A stretch of DNA of 64,000 bases from Microstegium vimineum (lineage: Eukaryota > Streptophyta > Magnoliopsida > Poales > Poaceae). The notes under the pieces were generated by a model. It ran no database searches. It was not told the origin of the DNA and worked only from the letters and a program-made list of their open reading frames with translations. Both the position numbers and the translations under genes were made by a program. The number at the start of each line of letters is the position of its first letter. Position 1 is the stretch's first letter. The stretch covers positions 23,446,979 through 23,510,978 of the forward strand of contig CM039119.1 of NCBI GenBank assembly GCA_022036555.1, read 5' to 3'. Of the stretch, positions 23,029-35,159 are shown piece by piece.

Positions 23029-23894
23029 TTACAAGACGAGCGAGAACGCGGTGCCGACGCAGAGCACCAGCGCCGCCAGACGTGCTCCAACCAGTGCGGC
23101 GGCGGCGGCGGAGTTCTGTGGCGGCGCGGGCTCCGGCGCCGGCGCCAGCGCCGGCTGCAAGTCGTGCTTGAGCGTGTCGACGGTGGCCTGGTCGGTGTGG
23201 AACGACTTCTCCAGCACGGGGTCGTCGATGCCGGTCTCGAAGAGCTCCGTGGGGAGCGAGATGGTGCCGGGGCTGGCGCTGCCGAAGGCCGAGAAGGCGC
23301 GCGCCCCGTCGGTGCCGTTGTTGAACTGGAAGTGCACCATGCCCTTGGGGAACACGAACATGTCGCCGGCCTGCAGCGTCGCCGTGTGCAGCGTGCCGTT
23401 GCGGGCCGCGTCGACCAGGCCCACGAACAGAGCGCCCTGCACCACGACCAGCAGCTCCGACGCCCTGCGCGCCATCGATGGACCATATATGCCAGCGACA
23501 CGTGACGTAAGCATGAGCCCAAAGACATTCAAACCAACGTGCATGTATTGTACGTGTACACTGACCTGGGGTGTATGTGCGGCGGGTTGACGGTGCCGGC
23601 ACCGAAGACGAGCGCGGCGAACGAGACGGACTGCCCTAGAAGCGCCGGGAACTCGGCCGCGGTGGCCTTGGTCGCGGTGAACTTGGCCGGGTCGCCGGCG
23701 TTCCCGCTGACGAGGCGAGTGTAGGTGAAGAAGGAGCCGTTGATCTGGGACGGGTCGGCTAAGTCCCGCGGCACCACGAAGTCGGTCAGGATGTCGGGGT
23801 CGCTGGCGCGGGCACATCGAGGTAGATGGTGCACCAGCAGCACCACGGCGGCACACAGAGACAGGAGCCGGAGGTCGCCGGGAGCGAGCGCCAT
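23029..23894 (-). CDS. Germin-like protein 1 with C-terminal GPI-type tail (2 exons)
   Basis: The spliced CDS on the minus strand is 23894-23566 and 23464-23029, with a 101-bp GT-AG intron inside the HIHPR|ASEL box, giving 254 residues. Residues 1-30 are a signal peptide (LLSLCAAVVLLVHH core). The cupin metal ligands are present: His106 and His108 in NPPHIHPRASE, Glu113, and His154 in FPKGMVHFQF. Typical germin-like proteins are 210-225 residues; this one adds a Pro-rich linker (PAPEPAPP) and a hydrophobic end (LAALVLCVGTAFSLVL) that looks like a GPI-anchor signal. The usual N-terminal Cys pair of germins is absent. Members are apoplastic Mn-binding proteins, some with superoxide dismutase or oxalate oxidase activity; activity here is unknown. 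The start codon lies in the palindrome CCATCGATGG. A TATA-like run is at 24008-24020. Confidence 0.85.
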
Positions 23895-23999
23895 CGATGG
23901 AAATGGAAATGGAACGATCAGACGTACGCGCGTGGCAGAGCTTGTCGAAGCGTGGCGCGATCCACACAAGTTGGGGGGCTTCGATGGTTTGTAGTTTGC

Positions 24000-26015
24000 T
24001 AATGCTAGCTATATATATATAATTTTAGAGGAACAGCTAGCCGGTGTGCCCTGCTACACTGTTAGAGGGAGTCATCTGTTTTTTTTTTTTTTTTTTTTTT
24101 TTTTGAGGAAACGAGGGAGTCATCTTTGTACTAACAGACAGCAAGTCTCCTTGTTTTTTCCTAAGCTTTGCTGGTTTGAGTGTTACAATGTACATCACAG
24201 GTGACAGTGTATAGCTGGTAGCTCTTGGTAGATGAATATGGTGTCAAACTGCCAAAGGCATATGCCAGCTTAAGACTGAGTTGTCTAGGGATTTGGGGAA
24301 TGCCGTCAGAGTTCGTCAAAAATATCAGACTCAGAGATCGAGCCCGTAGCTGCGTCAAAGTACTATACAATGCATTGCATCAATTCATGTCAGTTGGCAC
24401 TTGGCAGCAATCACGTAGTATATTCCTTCGTCACCACATAGAAAAATGCTCGGAGACAACAAGAATACAAGGTGTGTGTTTCATGTATGTGCTGTTTATT
24501 CCATGTCCGGCAATTGCTCGCTGCTTCCCATGGAAGCTTGGTGTCACTAGAAAATCGTGCATCCCAGCGCAAGAATTTCATGTCTTAGGTTTGTGATTTA
24601 CAATGGATTCCCGAATCATGACTTTTGCTAGTTTCTTAGGTACGGTACAGCTAGGTGTATTGAAATTGTAGTTAGTTTACACATGAGCTACAATCATTGT
24701 AATTTTAAACAAAGATGGTAAAATAAAAAATTATGGTGCTATAGCCTTCAATAACACCTATTTTCTTTTTGTTACCACAATGTTCGATGTAATTTGAGCT
24801 TAAAGTAGGAATGGCCAAAAACACTCAGGTGTCGTTTTTTTTTGTATTTCTTGTTCTTTAAGAGAAAAAAACGTTTTATATGTTTTGAGTAAGGTGGGCG
24901 CAATCTATCGGCATACGTTTGGATATGTCACTTTGTATCCAGCATATATATACCCACACGAATGCATTGTATTGGAGGCACAAACACCTCCATCTATTAA
25001 GAATGTTTCGTGAATAAATGTATATGGAGAAAAACTGATTATGAATTCTAGCTAAAATTGAGGAATTTTTTTTTTGGACTCTGAGGGTCTTTGTTTGGTT
25101 GGTAACTAAACTTGCCACGCCTAACCTTCAGCAAATTATGTCTGCTAGAGAAAGTGTGGCGAGCAAAATTGAAACCACACTTGTGGCAAACTTTGACATA
25201 AAAATAAGCCTATGACATGTAGGGCCGGACATTAAGAAAGTGTGGCGTGTCATAGCGGTGACAGTGAACCAAACAAGCATGACTAACTTTCGATGTGGCA
25301 GGTTCTGATCACCAACCAAACACGCCCTAAATTCTAGAATCATTTGGCAGGGATTTTTGCTTTTATCTTAAAATATGGTTCTCATTCGTGAGGAAAATTA
25401 TTTTTTTCATGAGGACATAAAAGAAATTTAGAGGATTCATACAAGGCCAACACGCTCTAGGTTTGGATAAAGTCAAAATTTGTTTGGAACTTGGCATCCT
25501 TAAGGCGTCTGCGTTGAATTAAACTACGTACTACTAGGTAGTAATAAAGTCGATTTTTAGAACTATCAACTACGGGTTGAGAGTCCGGTCATCAAATTTG
25601 ACTGCGAAATCGACTTGTCAAACCCCTCACCATTAGCTACCTAAACGGTTAACTTTAGTCTTTACCTTGAGACAAATTTAAACGGATTTTCCGTGACATG
25701 GCGACTGGCGTTAACATCACGTAAGGAGCAACAAGAGCTAGTACGATGGAATGTATAGATAATATTGTCATTGATGTTACAATAATTAACAAAATTAAAG
25801 CTCACATCAACACAATACAAATCACACCTGACGGTTGGGTAGAGTAGAGACTATAATTATTGGATCCATGCCATGACGTACGCTCTCACTGGATCCATGA
25901 CATTTGCTCTTGGCAGGTTATTTAAGAACGACGACGTGGACGATTACAAAGAGAAGGAAAAGATGCACGCGAACCAGCAGGCCGGGAGCAAACTGACTGA
26001 AAGCAACGGCAATGA
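24000..26015. other. Intergenic between GLP1 and GLP2
   Basis: Promoter of GLP1 at the left, a long T-run at 24079-24104 flanked by short repeats GAGGGAGTCATCT (retroposed or slippage), then AT-rich sequence, a MITE at 25085-25327, and the 3' side of GLP2 at the right. No other gene is recognised. Confidence 0.5.
25085..25327. mobile_element. MITE with TTTGGTTGGT inverted ends
   Basis: The ends GGGTCTTTGTTTGGTTGGT and ACCAACCAAACACGCCC form an imperfect inverted repeat 243 bp apart. The flanking trinucleotides are TGA and TAA, which may be a decayed TWA duplication as in Tourist-like elements. Confidence 0.6.
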
Positions 26016-26654
26016 TCATGGCTTCTTGGGCGGCGGGGCGAGGCCTGCCTTGAGCTTCTGGATGGTGGGCACGTCGGTCTTGAAGGACTTGGCCAGCACA
26101 TCGTCGTCGATGTTGCTGGCGCCGAACAGGGTGGCGGGGAGGGACACGACCCCAGCGGCGGCGCTCCCGAACGCCGCCAGCGCCTTGGCAGGCTGGGTGC
26201 CACTGTTGTACTGCCAGTGCACGGTGCCCTTGGGGAACACGAACATGTCGCCGGTGGCCAGGTCCTGGGTGAAGAGCTTGCCTGCGGTGTCGACGAAGCC
26301 GACGGAGAGCGCGCCGTCGAGGACGAGCAGCAGCTCGGAGGCGCGCGGGTGCGTGTGCGTGGGGTTGATGGAGCCCGGCGCGTACGAGAGCGCCGCGTAG
26401 GACACGCTCTGCCCGTTCAGCGCCGGGAACTCCGCCATGGAGGCCTTGGCCACCGTGAAATTCTCCGGCGCCTGCGCGGCCAGCGCGCCGCGGAGGCCCG
26501 AGTACGTGAAGAACGCACCGGTGATGTTCGCGGGGTTGATGATCTGCGGGATGATGTAGTCGGTGAGGATGTCAGGGTCCCCGGCCACGACGTCCAGCGG
26601 GGCGGCAGAGAGCGCCAGCAGGACCAGCACCAAGGAGGAAAGCGCCGCCGCCAT
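26016..26654 (-). CDS. Germin-like protein 2 (single exon)
   Basis: A single frame of 212 residues. Residues 1-25 are a signal peptide. The mature start DPDILTDYIIP is shared with the other two genes. The cupin ligands are His100, His102, Glu107 (NPTHTHPRASE) and His146 (FPKGTVHWQY). Possible N-glycosylation sites are Asn43 and Asn65. There is no Cys in the mature chain, so the N-terminal disulfide of classical germins is missing. It ends at a short basic KAGLAPPPKKP without the GPI-like tail of GLP1. A TATATA box lies at about 26706-26711, about 50 bp upstream of the ATG. The product is predicted to be a secreted cell-wall protein. Confidence 0.92.
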   Translation of the reverse strand: MAAALSSLVLVLLALSAAPLDVVAGDPDILTDYIIPQIINPANITGAFFTYSGLRGALAAQAPENFTVAKASMAEFPALNGQSVSYAALSYAPGSINPTHTHPRASELLLVLDGALSVGFVDTAGKLFTQDLATGDMFVFPKGTVHWQYNSGTQPAKALAAFGSAAAGVVSLPATLFGASNIDDDVLAKSFKTDVPTIQKLKAGLAPPPKKP

Positions 26655-29384
26655 TCTTCTTCTTTGTCTTGGGAAAGAGAGTGCTAACTGAAGTGTTGGG
26701 TGGTGGTATATAGCGTGCGACAGTGACGGAAACTGTAGTGAAAGAAAGGCGGTGATGTGATGACTGTGACTGAAATCGTGAAAGAAAGGCAGTGATGGCT
26801 GATGAAGTGATGAGTATGGCGATCAGGCCTGCCCTATACTTATACATGTTGCATACCATTCCCCCTGGTTACTCGGAGTCGCGGAGTCATCGAAGACGAT
26901 ATGCATCATGCATGATATCTATTGGCTATTGCTGCTTAGGGAAACCAATCCAGATTAATCAATTCCTCTTCCTCCAGCTGCTTAGGGTTTATCATTGGAA
27001 AAACTTATGATGTTCGTCCAAGCTGATTAATTACTATAGTCTTGCCTTGATCAGCTGCTGGACCTTAGAGTGCAGAATGGTGGTTTCTCCAGGCAGCCAT
27101 GTCCCGGATACGCCTGCACTGCTATACAAAACGTACGATATTGCGCCCTTTGTTCGAGTGACAGAGATTTGTGAGCTTTTGGCCGCAAGTTATATATGCA
27201 GCTGGCACTTTCCAAATTACATTTGTTTGCATGCAAGTCAGTCGCCGGGAAGACGACGCGACGACCGTACAAACAAGAAGCTGTCGATGTAACCGTTCGT
27301 ACGGAGTATACGAGTCCAATGCCATGTTGCACAGCTGCGAGTGCGAGCGAGAATATCTCAGCTTCGACTCGGTCGCCTCAGCTCATATCCTCGGTTTCTC
27401 CTGTCACACAACTCACAACTCGATCAGTTGAGATAGATGGAATTCACAGCTGTATATGCACAAGGCAAGGGATGTTCTACTTCTTCGCACTACTGGGCTT
27501 GATACATTCAGGGTAGGCGCACATGCATGTATGTCCAGATGCTTACGGCGCCAGCTGGAAACATGAGGACATTCGTTTCCTCGGCTCGGCTGGTGGTTTT
27601 TACGGCTGATAAACATTTTGTTTTGGCTGAACAAGGTTCAAGTAGGAGGTTTGGCTGAAGTTGCTAGTATGGGAAGAAAATTAAGGTCCCATTTAACAAA
27701 AAAAAAACATTTAGGATTCTTACGAGAATTGATACAATCACTGCCAAATGGGTTAGACCAGAAATGTTTCACTTGAGAATCACTACAGACTCGTTTTTAT
27801 GGAGCGATGAGAAACACATGTTAGCTAGTTTCACTTGATTTTAATTATTGTCCCTCTTCTATATTAACCATAATTTTTTATTTAGTCCTTTTGAATCAGA
27901 ACCCAGCCTACCAACTTAACAGTTTCACAAAGTGATTAGAAATATTTCTTGAGAGAATCTGAATCTGCAACGTTTCTATAAAAATCTGTATTCCCACTAA
28001 AAGCACCTTAAATTTGGGTGGATACCCAAATCCTTCCTCTTGCCCTCTTTCCTGGAGGCTCTAGACCAAGCCATGAAATGATGATTTTAGTTTGGTTTAG
28101 TGCGCTCCACCGCGACTTCTCCCCGCGCATAATCGTGACTTCTATGGTGAGACTGCGTCTTCCCTAGCCCTTGTGACTCCACTAGTGGCATGACTCCCTC
28201 CACTATCGAACTCCCACATCTCGACTCCTTGGTCCTCGCAATTCTACTGGCGTCCACAACTCCTTGGTCCCTCGCGGCTCTTTCCGTGCCTTTAGCATGC
28301 CCATGTTCTTCAATGGGGGAGAAGACACAAGAAGAAGATAGGAAAGAGGATGACAAGTGGGTCACATGTGTCATCTATATTTCAATGCATTTGAGCACCT
28401 TGATTCGAGGGTTATTGCCGGAGTCGAGCTTAGAAGACAGGAGCCGCAAAGTAGTGGAGACCCTAAAATCCAAAGTTAGAGTTCTGTTTTTGTGGTCATT
28501 GCTGGACTTGCTCTCACAAGTCATAATTAATGCATTCCATGTATGGTGGATGTGCTCTCTAGGATTTATTAAAGGCAGCTCCAAAGTTAAATCGATTTTC
28601 CTCTGCAACATCATTGGCGTGTCAGGAAGTTGTATAGCCATAGTGTGAGACTCGTTTGCTAGGGCCCATGTTCAAGTAAAGGAAAAATGCAACTATATAT
28701 TCTACTTCACAAAACTCAACCTTCACATCTCCCCGGGCTGAAGACTCTATGCCTTGAACACTATATGCATTTGTTCACCTCACAGTTTGAACAATTCTGG
28801 AAGATCGATTTTGAGTTGTAACATCCAACAACCGAACACTAGTGTGTAAAATTCTATTTTTCCTCCACAGTTCGACTTCCAGTCTACATTGGAGTTACTA
28901 TAATTCGTCTTTTTATTTTCAGAAAAAAATATAAAAAAAGTTATTTAATTTTGAGTTTTGCTATACTAGACAGTCCCTTTAATTTTTCATGATTTTGCTA
29001 TTTCTCTTATTTATTATGCGGGGCATGTTTGGTTGGCGCTCTAGCACGAGGCCTGCACCCAGACCAGGAGCTGCCTACCAGGTTGCATTTTAGTGTAATC
29101 TATAAACCACGAACGTCCTAAGTTCTTTGCAGAAAGCAGAAAGAGAGTAATGTTTGCTCCTTCCTCACTCGCCTTAATCTCAGGAAGGCTCCAGTCATCA
29201 TCACATCATGCAATGTAGCGACTTGCATTGATATAAGAATCATTTTATTTGACCTGGCTATGGCTGGCACGTCCCCAGGCCAGACAGGAACAATGTTTCA
29301 ATCAAAAAACAAAAGGGCCAGATAGGAACTCAAGAACATGCGTGGAATTCTCCACGAAACCAGCAGTTGTTACCCACACACGAT
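26655..29384. other. Intergenic between GLP2 and GLP3
   Basis: Promoter of GLP2 at the left. A repeated AACTGTAGTGAAAGAAAGGC / AATCGTGAAAGAAAGGC pair lies at 26729-26789. At 28090-28640 there is moderately GC-rich sequence with open frames on both strands but no recognisable domain. Near 29027 a GGCATGTTTGGTTGG word looks like a MITE end. No gene is called. Confidence 0.45.
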
Positions 29385-30032
29385 TCATTTCTTGGGGGGA
29401 GCTAAGCCTGCCTTGAGCTTCTGAATGGTGGCCACATCGGTTTTGAAGGACTTGGCCAGCACGTTGTCGTCGATGTTGCTGGCGCCGAACAGGGTGCCGG
29501 GGATGGACACGAGCCCGGGGGAGGCGCTGCCGAGCGCCGCGAGCGCGGTGGCGGGCTTGTCCCCCTGGTTGAACTGCCAGTGCACGTTGCCCTTGGGGAA
29601 CACGAACATGTCGCCGGCGACCAGGTCCTGGGTGTAGAGCTTGCCGGCGGTGTCGACGAAGCCGACGGAGAGCGCGCCATCGAGGACGAGCAGCAGCTCG
29701 GCGGACCGCGGGTGTGTGTGCGTCGGGTTCACCGACCCGCCCGCCGGGAACATGAGCAGCACGTACGAGATGCTCTGGCCGTTGAGCGCCGGGAACTCCG
29801 CCATCGTGGCCTTGGTCGCCGCGAAGTTGGGCATGGGCATGCTCATGTTCATTGCCCCACGGAACCCCGTGTACGTGAAGAAGGCGCCGGTGATGCTCCC
29901 GGCGTTCGCGTCCGCCGGGACGATGTAGTCACTCAGGATGTCTGGGTCGCCGGCGAGGGCGGCCAGTGGAGCTGAGACTGCGAGCGCCACAAGCACGGTG
30001 GTGTAGGTGTAGGTGTAGCTGAGCCTCCCCAT
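29385..30032 (-). CDS. Germin-like protein 3 (single exon)
   Basis: A single frame of 215 residues, close paralogue of GLP2 (shared stretches AGKL.TQDL.AGDMFVFPKG and NIDD.VLAKSFKTDV). Signal peptide about residues 1-28 (LVALAVSAPLAALAG). The cupin ligands are His105, His107, Glu112 and His151. A Met-rich insertion (MNMSMPMP) replaces the corresponding segment of GLP2. No Cys in the protein. A TATA element (ACTATAAATTG on the minus strand) lies near 30132-30142. It is the upstream-most gene of the three-gene tandem array. Confidence 0.92.
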   Translation of the reverse strand: MGRLSYTYTYTTVLVALAVSAPLAALAGDPDILSDYIVPADANAGSITGAFFTYTGFRGAMNMSMPMPNFAATKATMAEFPALNGQSISYVLLMFPAGGSVNPTHTHPRSAELLLVLDGALSVGFVDTAGKLYTQDLVAGDMFVFPKGNVHWQFNQGDKPATALAALGSASPGLVSIPGTLFGASNIDDNVLAKSFKTDVATIQKLKAGLAPPKK

Positions 30033-31946
30033 TTTTTGTTTTTTTGGTGGTAGATTTCTGTCGGATACCTTAATTACCTGAAGCTAGGAAGGTAAATAAG
30101 AACATGTTGATGATTTGGTGGTCCAGGCTGCGCAATTTATAGTCTGGTTTCGTGGGATGGAACCGGAGGAACCAAGAAATCAAGTTTGTCTCCTCCTTGC
30201 AGGTGCATAGAGATTGACAAACAGCTCTTGACAGCGATCGATCCAGTCCATATGCATTGATCATCACTCACAGCTAGATGTATCTGGCATCAGAATTGCA
30301 TATACTCAACTGAACTCAACTAAATGAAAAACGGTGCTAAGCACACAGACATTCGCATTTGGGTGAACTTGAAGCATTTCTTTGGAACATCATGTGGATA
30401 ATCCAGATTGTTTCAAAGCTCCTATTTATCTTCTTCGGTTCGGTGATGATTGTCAGTTGAGCTCGATGTTAGCCGATAGAGCGTGTTTTGTAGCATGAGA
30501 CTGTCGCTGAGTTCGGGCGGCGATCATCCTTTCTTCTCGTTGTAGGAGTCATGGCGCATGTTCCGATCATGGGATGGCGCCGTCGTGTAGGGGGCATGGA
30601 GTGAACGGCAATCATGGCCACGTGGTGATCTTGTAATGAATCAAGAAAGCGTCGGCGAGTGGAGTTCATAGCGATCATGGCCACGTGTATTTGCATGTCA
30701 GATTACGATGTCTATTACTTTTGTTTCTGCATGCCAGATTTTTATGTATAAGAAACCAAAAGAAGCTTGCAGTATTGTTTAAATCGCTTCAAAATTCTAA
30801 AAATTTACAAGATTCTTGGTCATCGAATTCCTTCGACGTATGCATGAAGTATTAAATACATGTAAAAAAATAACTAATTACATATTTTGTCTATAATTTA
30901 CAAGACACATCTTTTGAGTCTAGTTACTCCATAATTAAATAATATTACTAAATACAAACGAAATACTACAGTTCTTACTTTTGTAAAGATTTTGGATCTA
31001 AACACCTTAGTTTCATTTTTTTGTCGTGATTTTACTAACTGTTGCAGCTTCTAGATGTTAAAAGACGATTATACCCATCCAAATAGTGCAACAGAAACAA
31101 GAACACAGCAGTAGACAAAGAGTAAGGGCATTTTAGTAATTTTATTCTGTAATGTAGCCTGTCTCAGCTTTTGGAAGCTGTGAATCCAAACAATCTACCT
31201 ATCAAGCTTTTAAAATCTAGCTTATTGTAATCCAGCTTTTAAAAGCTAGCTTCTAGAATCTAGGTGGTATCAAAACAAGGCCTGAGTTACAGCAGCATAC
31301 AGTTGAGCAGAGCATAAATGCAGAGGGTGATAATATAACCAACCTTATCAAACTTGTCGGTGGACAGATGATTGTATCACATTCATTTATTCAGAATTAA
31401 TTGTGTTGATGTAAGACAGCAGTACGAATGCAATGTACAGGTTGAGCTTTCTATGAAACTTCCATTTATTTTGCAGCATGTTTTCCACAATGAAGAGCAA
31501 CGTCCCTAGCACAGTTTTTTCCTTTATTCACTTTGTCCCTAAAACAATGTAATTTTAGTACAGTATCCATAGTTCAGTATACCAAGTTTGATCAATTATA
31601 CATTTAAAAATATAAATATTTTTTATATTAAATAAATATCATTAAATTAATTACAAAATATATTTTCATAATAAATTAATTTACAATCATAAATATGAAT
31701 AGTATAGAAACTTGATCAAATGTAAAACACTTTAACTGATACACATGCCATATATAGTTGCATTCTTTCAGTACAAAGATAGTATATACTTGCAATGTAA
31801 TTAATTCTCCCAACCTCCACACCCGGATAGTAGTAGGAGCGTCTATAAATTTGCCACCAAAGACCGTCCCATCCCATCACAATCAGCTCAAAAGATTACT
31901 AGCTAGTGAGCACCTCGAGTACTAGAGAGTTGAGATCTAGTGAGAG
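30033..31946. other. Intergenic between GLP3 and the chlorophyllase pseudogene
   Basis: GLP3 promoter at the left. The word GATCATGGCCACGTG(T/G), containing a G-box, or a close match, occurs near 30611 and 30672. A MITE-like stretch with AAGCTAGCTT words lies at about 31190-31270. The right end is the promoter of the chlorophyllase copy, with TATAAAT at about 31843. Confidence 0.45.
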
Positions 31947-33108
31947 ATGGCAACACCAGTAGAGACCATGAACCCCAGCACCGAGGTTCTTGAGACTACA
32001 GTCACCTCAGTGTTCCAGCCAGGGAAACTTGCCGTCGAGCTGATTTCAGTGGATCACAACACAGATCCAACACCAGCGATCCCGGTCTTGATTTCTGCTC
32101 CCAAGGATTCAGGAACATACCCAGTCGCCATGTTCCTCCATGGCTTCTGCCTCCAGAATCATTTCTATGAACAAGTTCTCAAACACATCGCCTCTTTTGG
32201 CTTCATTATGGTTGCACCGCAGGTAAACTGTTACTGTCTTCGATCTGTTGCTTTTCACATCACATGCATGTTAATTCATCAGAAACGTTCAAAACTGTGA
32301 TGATTACAGAGACACACCAGCTGAAATCTTACCAACAGTCAAATGATGATGATAATTTATATATGTACTGACATGTTTCAGCCTGGCATAACGATCATCT
32401 AATAATTCATCTGTAATTCTTTTGGCATACAGTTCCATTTCAGCATCCTGGGCATGGCCAAGGGTGACACTGAGGACATAACCGCAGCAGCCCAAGTGAC
32501 ATTGGCTCACCAAGGGGCTACCATCCGTCCTGCCCAAAGGCGTCGACCCCAACCTTTCGAAGCTCGCTTTGGCCGGCCACAGCCGAGTTGGCCACACAGC
32601 ATTCTCTCTAGCCCTGGGGCATGGCAAGACCAACCTCAAGTTTTCTGCCCTCATCGGTCTCGACCCCGTTGCTGGCCAAGGCAAACTTTTGCAAATATCA
32701 CCCAAGATCCTCACCTATGAGCCCTCCTCTTTCGACATTGTGATGCCGGTACTGGTCATCGGCACCGTGCTGGGAGAGGAGAAGAGGAACATACTGTTCC
32801 CTCCCTGTGCCCCCAAAGATGTGAACCACAAGGAGTTCTACCACGAGTGCAAGCCACCTTGCTACTACTTTGTGACCAAGGACTATGGGCATCTGGACAT
32901 GCTAGACGATGATGCTCCCAAGTTCATGACCTGCATGTGCAAGGACGGGAAAAACTGCAAGGACATGATGAGGAGGAGCGTTGCAGGGATCATGGTTGCC
33001 TTCTTGAAGGCCGTGCTCAGTGGAGAAGATGGAGATCTTAGTGTCATACTAAAAGATCCTGGGCTCGCACCAACCACGCTGAACCCTGTTGAGCACCGTC
33101 TGGCATGA
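31947..33108 (+). pseudogene. Chlorophyllase paralogue 1, frameshifted
   Basis: Exon 1 is 31947-32222 (92 codons, to FGFIMVAPQ), with a GT-AG intron to exon 2 at 32433. The product would be a chlorophyllase (removes phytol from chlorophyll; alpha/beta hydrolase). After FHFSILGMAKGDTEDITAAA the frame breaks near 32502: two bases are missing relative to the intact paralogue at 40537, and the true frame resumes as LALAGHSRVGHTAFSLALGH. The nucleophile elbow GxSxG is itself altered (GHSRV for GHSRG), although Ser, the later Asp (IGLDPV) and His (KDYGHLDML) remain. The rest is open to the normal end EHRLA. Either a recent pseudogene or, less likely given the second lesion, an assembly error. The promoter has a TATAAAT box. 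Confidence 0.85.
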
Positions 33109-35159
33109 ACAGAAGGATCATAAATCCTGAAGTTAATAAGGAGGCAGCAGTTAGCTGCTTGTTGTTCAATGTGCTTTCTAGAGTCCAAATAATGATGAAG
33201 AAGTGAGTACAAAATGGAGAGACAATTTCATATGTGATTTATATATATTATTTTTCACGTTCATGCCTTTTTTTTAAGCGGAGGCCTAGGACAAAAGGTT
33301 AAAAGCAACTACTGTACACACGTTAAGCGTGTTAAAAAAAACTATAAACACGGAACAAGCATTCAGAAACGCTTTGCTCTTTCTATATATGCACCAAGTG
33401 ACCAAAATCAGGTTTCTTCTTTGATTTTCGCCGCTACATACTGAGATATGGTGTCTTTGGAACACTCATTAATAATCTTTGGAACACTCAGTAAATCAAC
33501 GGTAAACAAATATATTGCCGCCTCAATTATGGAGTGACATAAAGGACAAGTTTGTTGGTCGATCTGGCCAACCAATCAGGCGATCCGCCATCCATAATCT
33601 GTTTTGCACTGCAAGCTAGGCGAAGAACTTGCAATTTGGTGGTGTCAAGTTGCACGAGATGATATAACTTCAAAAAATTTTGAAGGAAGCCCTTTGAATT
33701 GGGCATGGTAGGTTGGCGTTGTCGTATATTCCCCATGATTTGTGAGCTCCCATGCATGTGACAGTGTCAGATGTTTCTAGCGAGACTTTCTACATATTCT
33801 AGCAGTTGTTGGCCTGATGTTATGGCTCCTATGTCGAGATCATAGATCCAAGCATCATTGTTCAATGCATCTTTAATAGTAGGTGACTTCCTTTTTGAGA
33901 TTGAGAAGATGCTTGGGGTTAAATTATTTAGAGCTCTTCACCTTGCAATTGCAACCATTGCTGAAGTCTAGAGAAGGGCTAAATTATTATGTGGTTACTT
34001 GGCAAATGATTTATTATCTTACATCCTAGCACTATGCTAAGTGATAAGGCAGCCATTAACACCAAAATCTATCGCAATAAGCTGATGCTTCCCTCCTCCA
34101 CAGTTCTTCTAGAGAAACAGTACGACGTCATTTTACATGCCTAACCTGACTACCTGAACCTGAGTAAGCACAGTTCATCATCGGCCCTTATTGTGCCAAA
34201 TAAAGCATTCCAAATTGTTATGTGCCATCCAATTGAGCTTTTTTCTCTCTCCCAAAGTTTCAGGTTGCAAACAAATTACAAAATATGACAGATTGCACGT
34301 TTGAGGATGCCTAATCTACAAGGTGCAAAAAAAAAAAAAAGAGAAGCATCTGAACTTGGGCTAGATGTACTAGTTAGTCCATAGATGTTTCGTGTATATT
34401 AACAGTAATGGGCACAAGGGAGAGATTGGAGAGGTCAGTTTCATCTTGGTACCGAGCTGACGAGGTCGGCGGGTAAGAAGCGAGACAGGGATGCGGCGGT
34501 GGTTGCATTGGACACCATTGGTGGGGCACATAACAATTTGGTAAGACAAGACGACCACGATGAGCTATATGTTGGGCCGGGCCGGGCCTGACTTGTGGAA
34601 AGAAGTGTTTGGGTTCGTGCCGTTCACCGCTGAACAGTAGCCGGCTGCTGAAGAATGTGCGTTGACCGCATGGGATTGACGACTGATTTGGAATTTGCTT
34701 CTGACAACTAACAACACCAGCAGCCAGCAGCTTTGCTGAAATGCGATGGGCTAAGAGACAAATTAAAGGTCAATTTGTTGAGCATGAAAAACCTTGAAAA
34801 CAAGGTTAATTATTATCCCTTCAACATTGCGCGGGAACATTGAACGAGGACAAACCTTATGGTTGCACTCTGAACATCTTAACTCATGAATGACACTTGG
34901 ACCTTGATGTTCTGTGGCCCAAGGACGAGCCGACAAGTCTTGAAACACACTCCCTCTCATTTATTTATTTTTCTTTTTTTATTAGATATGTTGTGATCGT
35001 ATTCATTCCAAGATTTACACTTCCTTATTAAAAAAGATTTACAAAAACATATACTATTGCACATTTAGTGTACGGCCGCTAGGTTCATATTTAAAAGTAG
35101 CTTCATATCATGTCAAGTTTATAGTTATGAAAATGTAGTTAAAGAGATACTATCAAACA
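33109..35159. other. Intergenic, nothing recognised
   Basis: Possible 3' UTR at the left. An A-run at 34326-34340. A GGGCCGGGCCGGGCC word at 34575-34590. No gene or complete element is recognised. Confidence 0.45.

Noticed and set aside
22702..23590. Plus-strand frames of 220-267 codons over the germin-like gene
   Set aside because: Antisense shadows of the GC-rich GLP1 exons, which show complete cupin motifs on the minus strand.
28087..28648. Open frames of 95-152 codons on both strands
   Set aside because: No domain, signal or splice pattern; composition alone can explain them.
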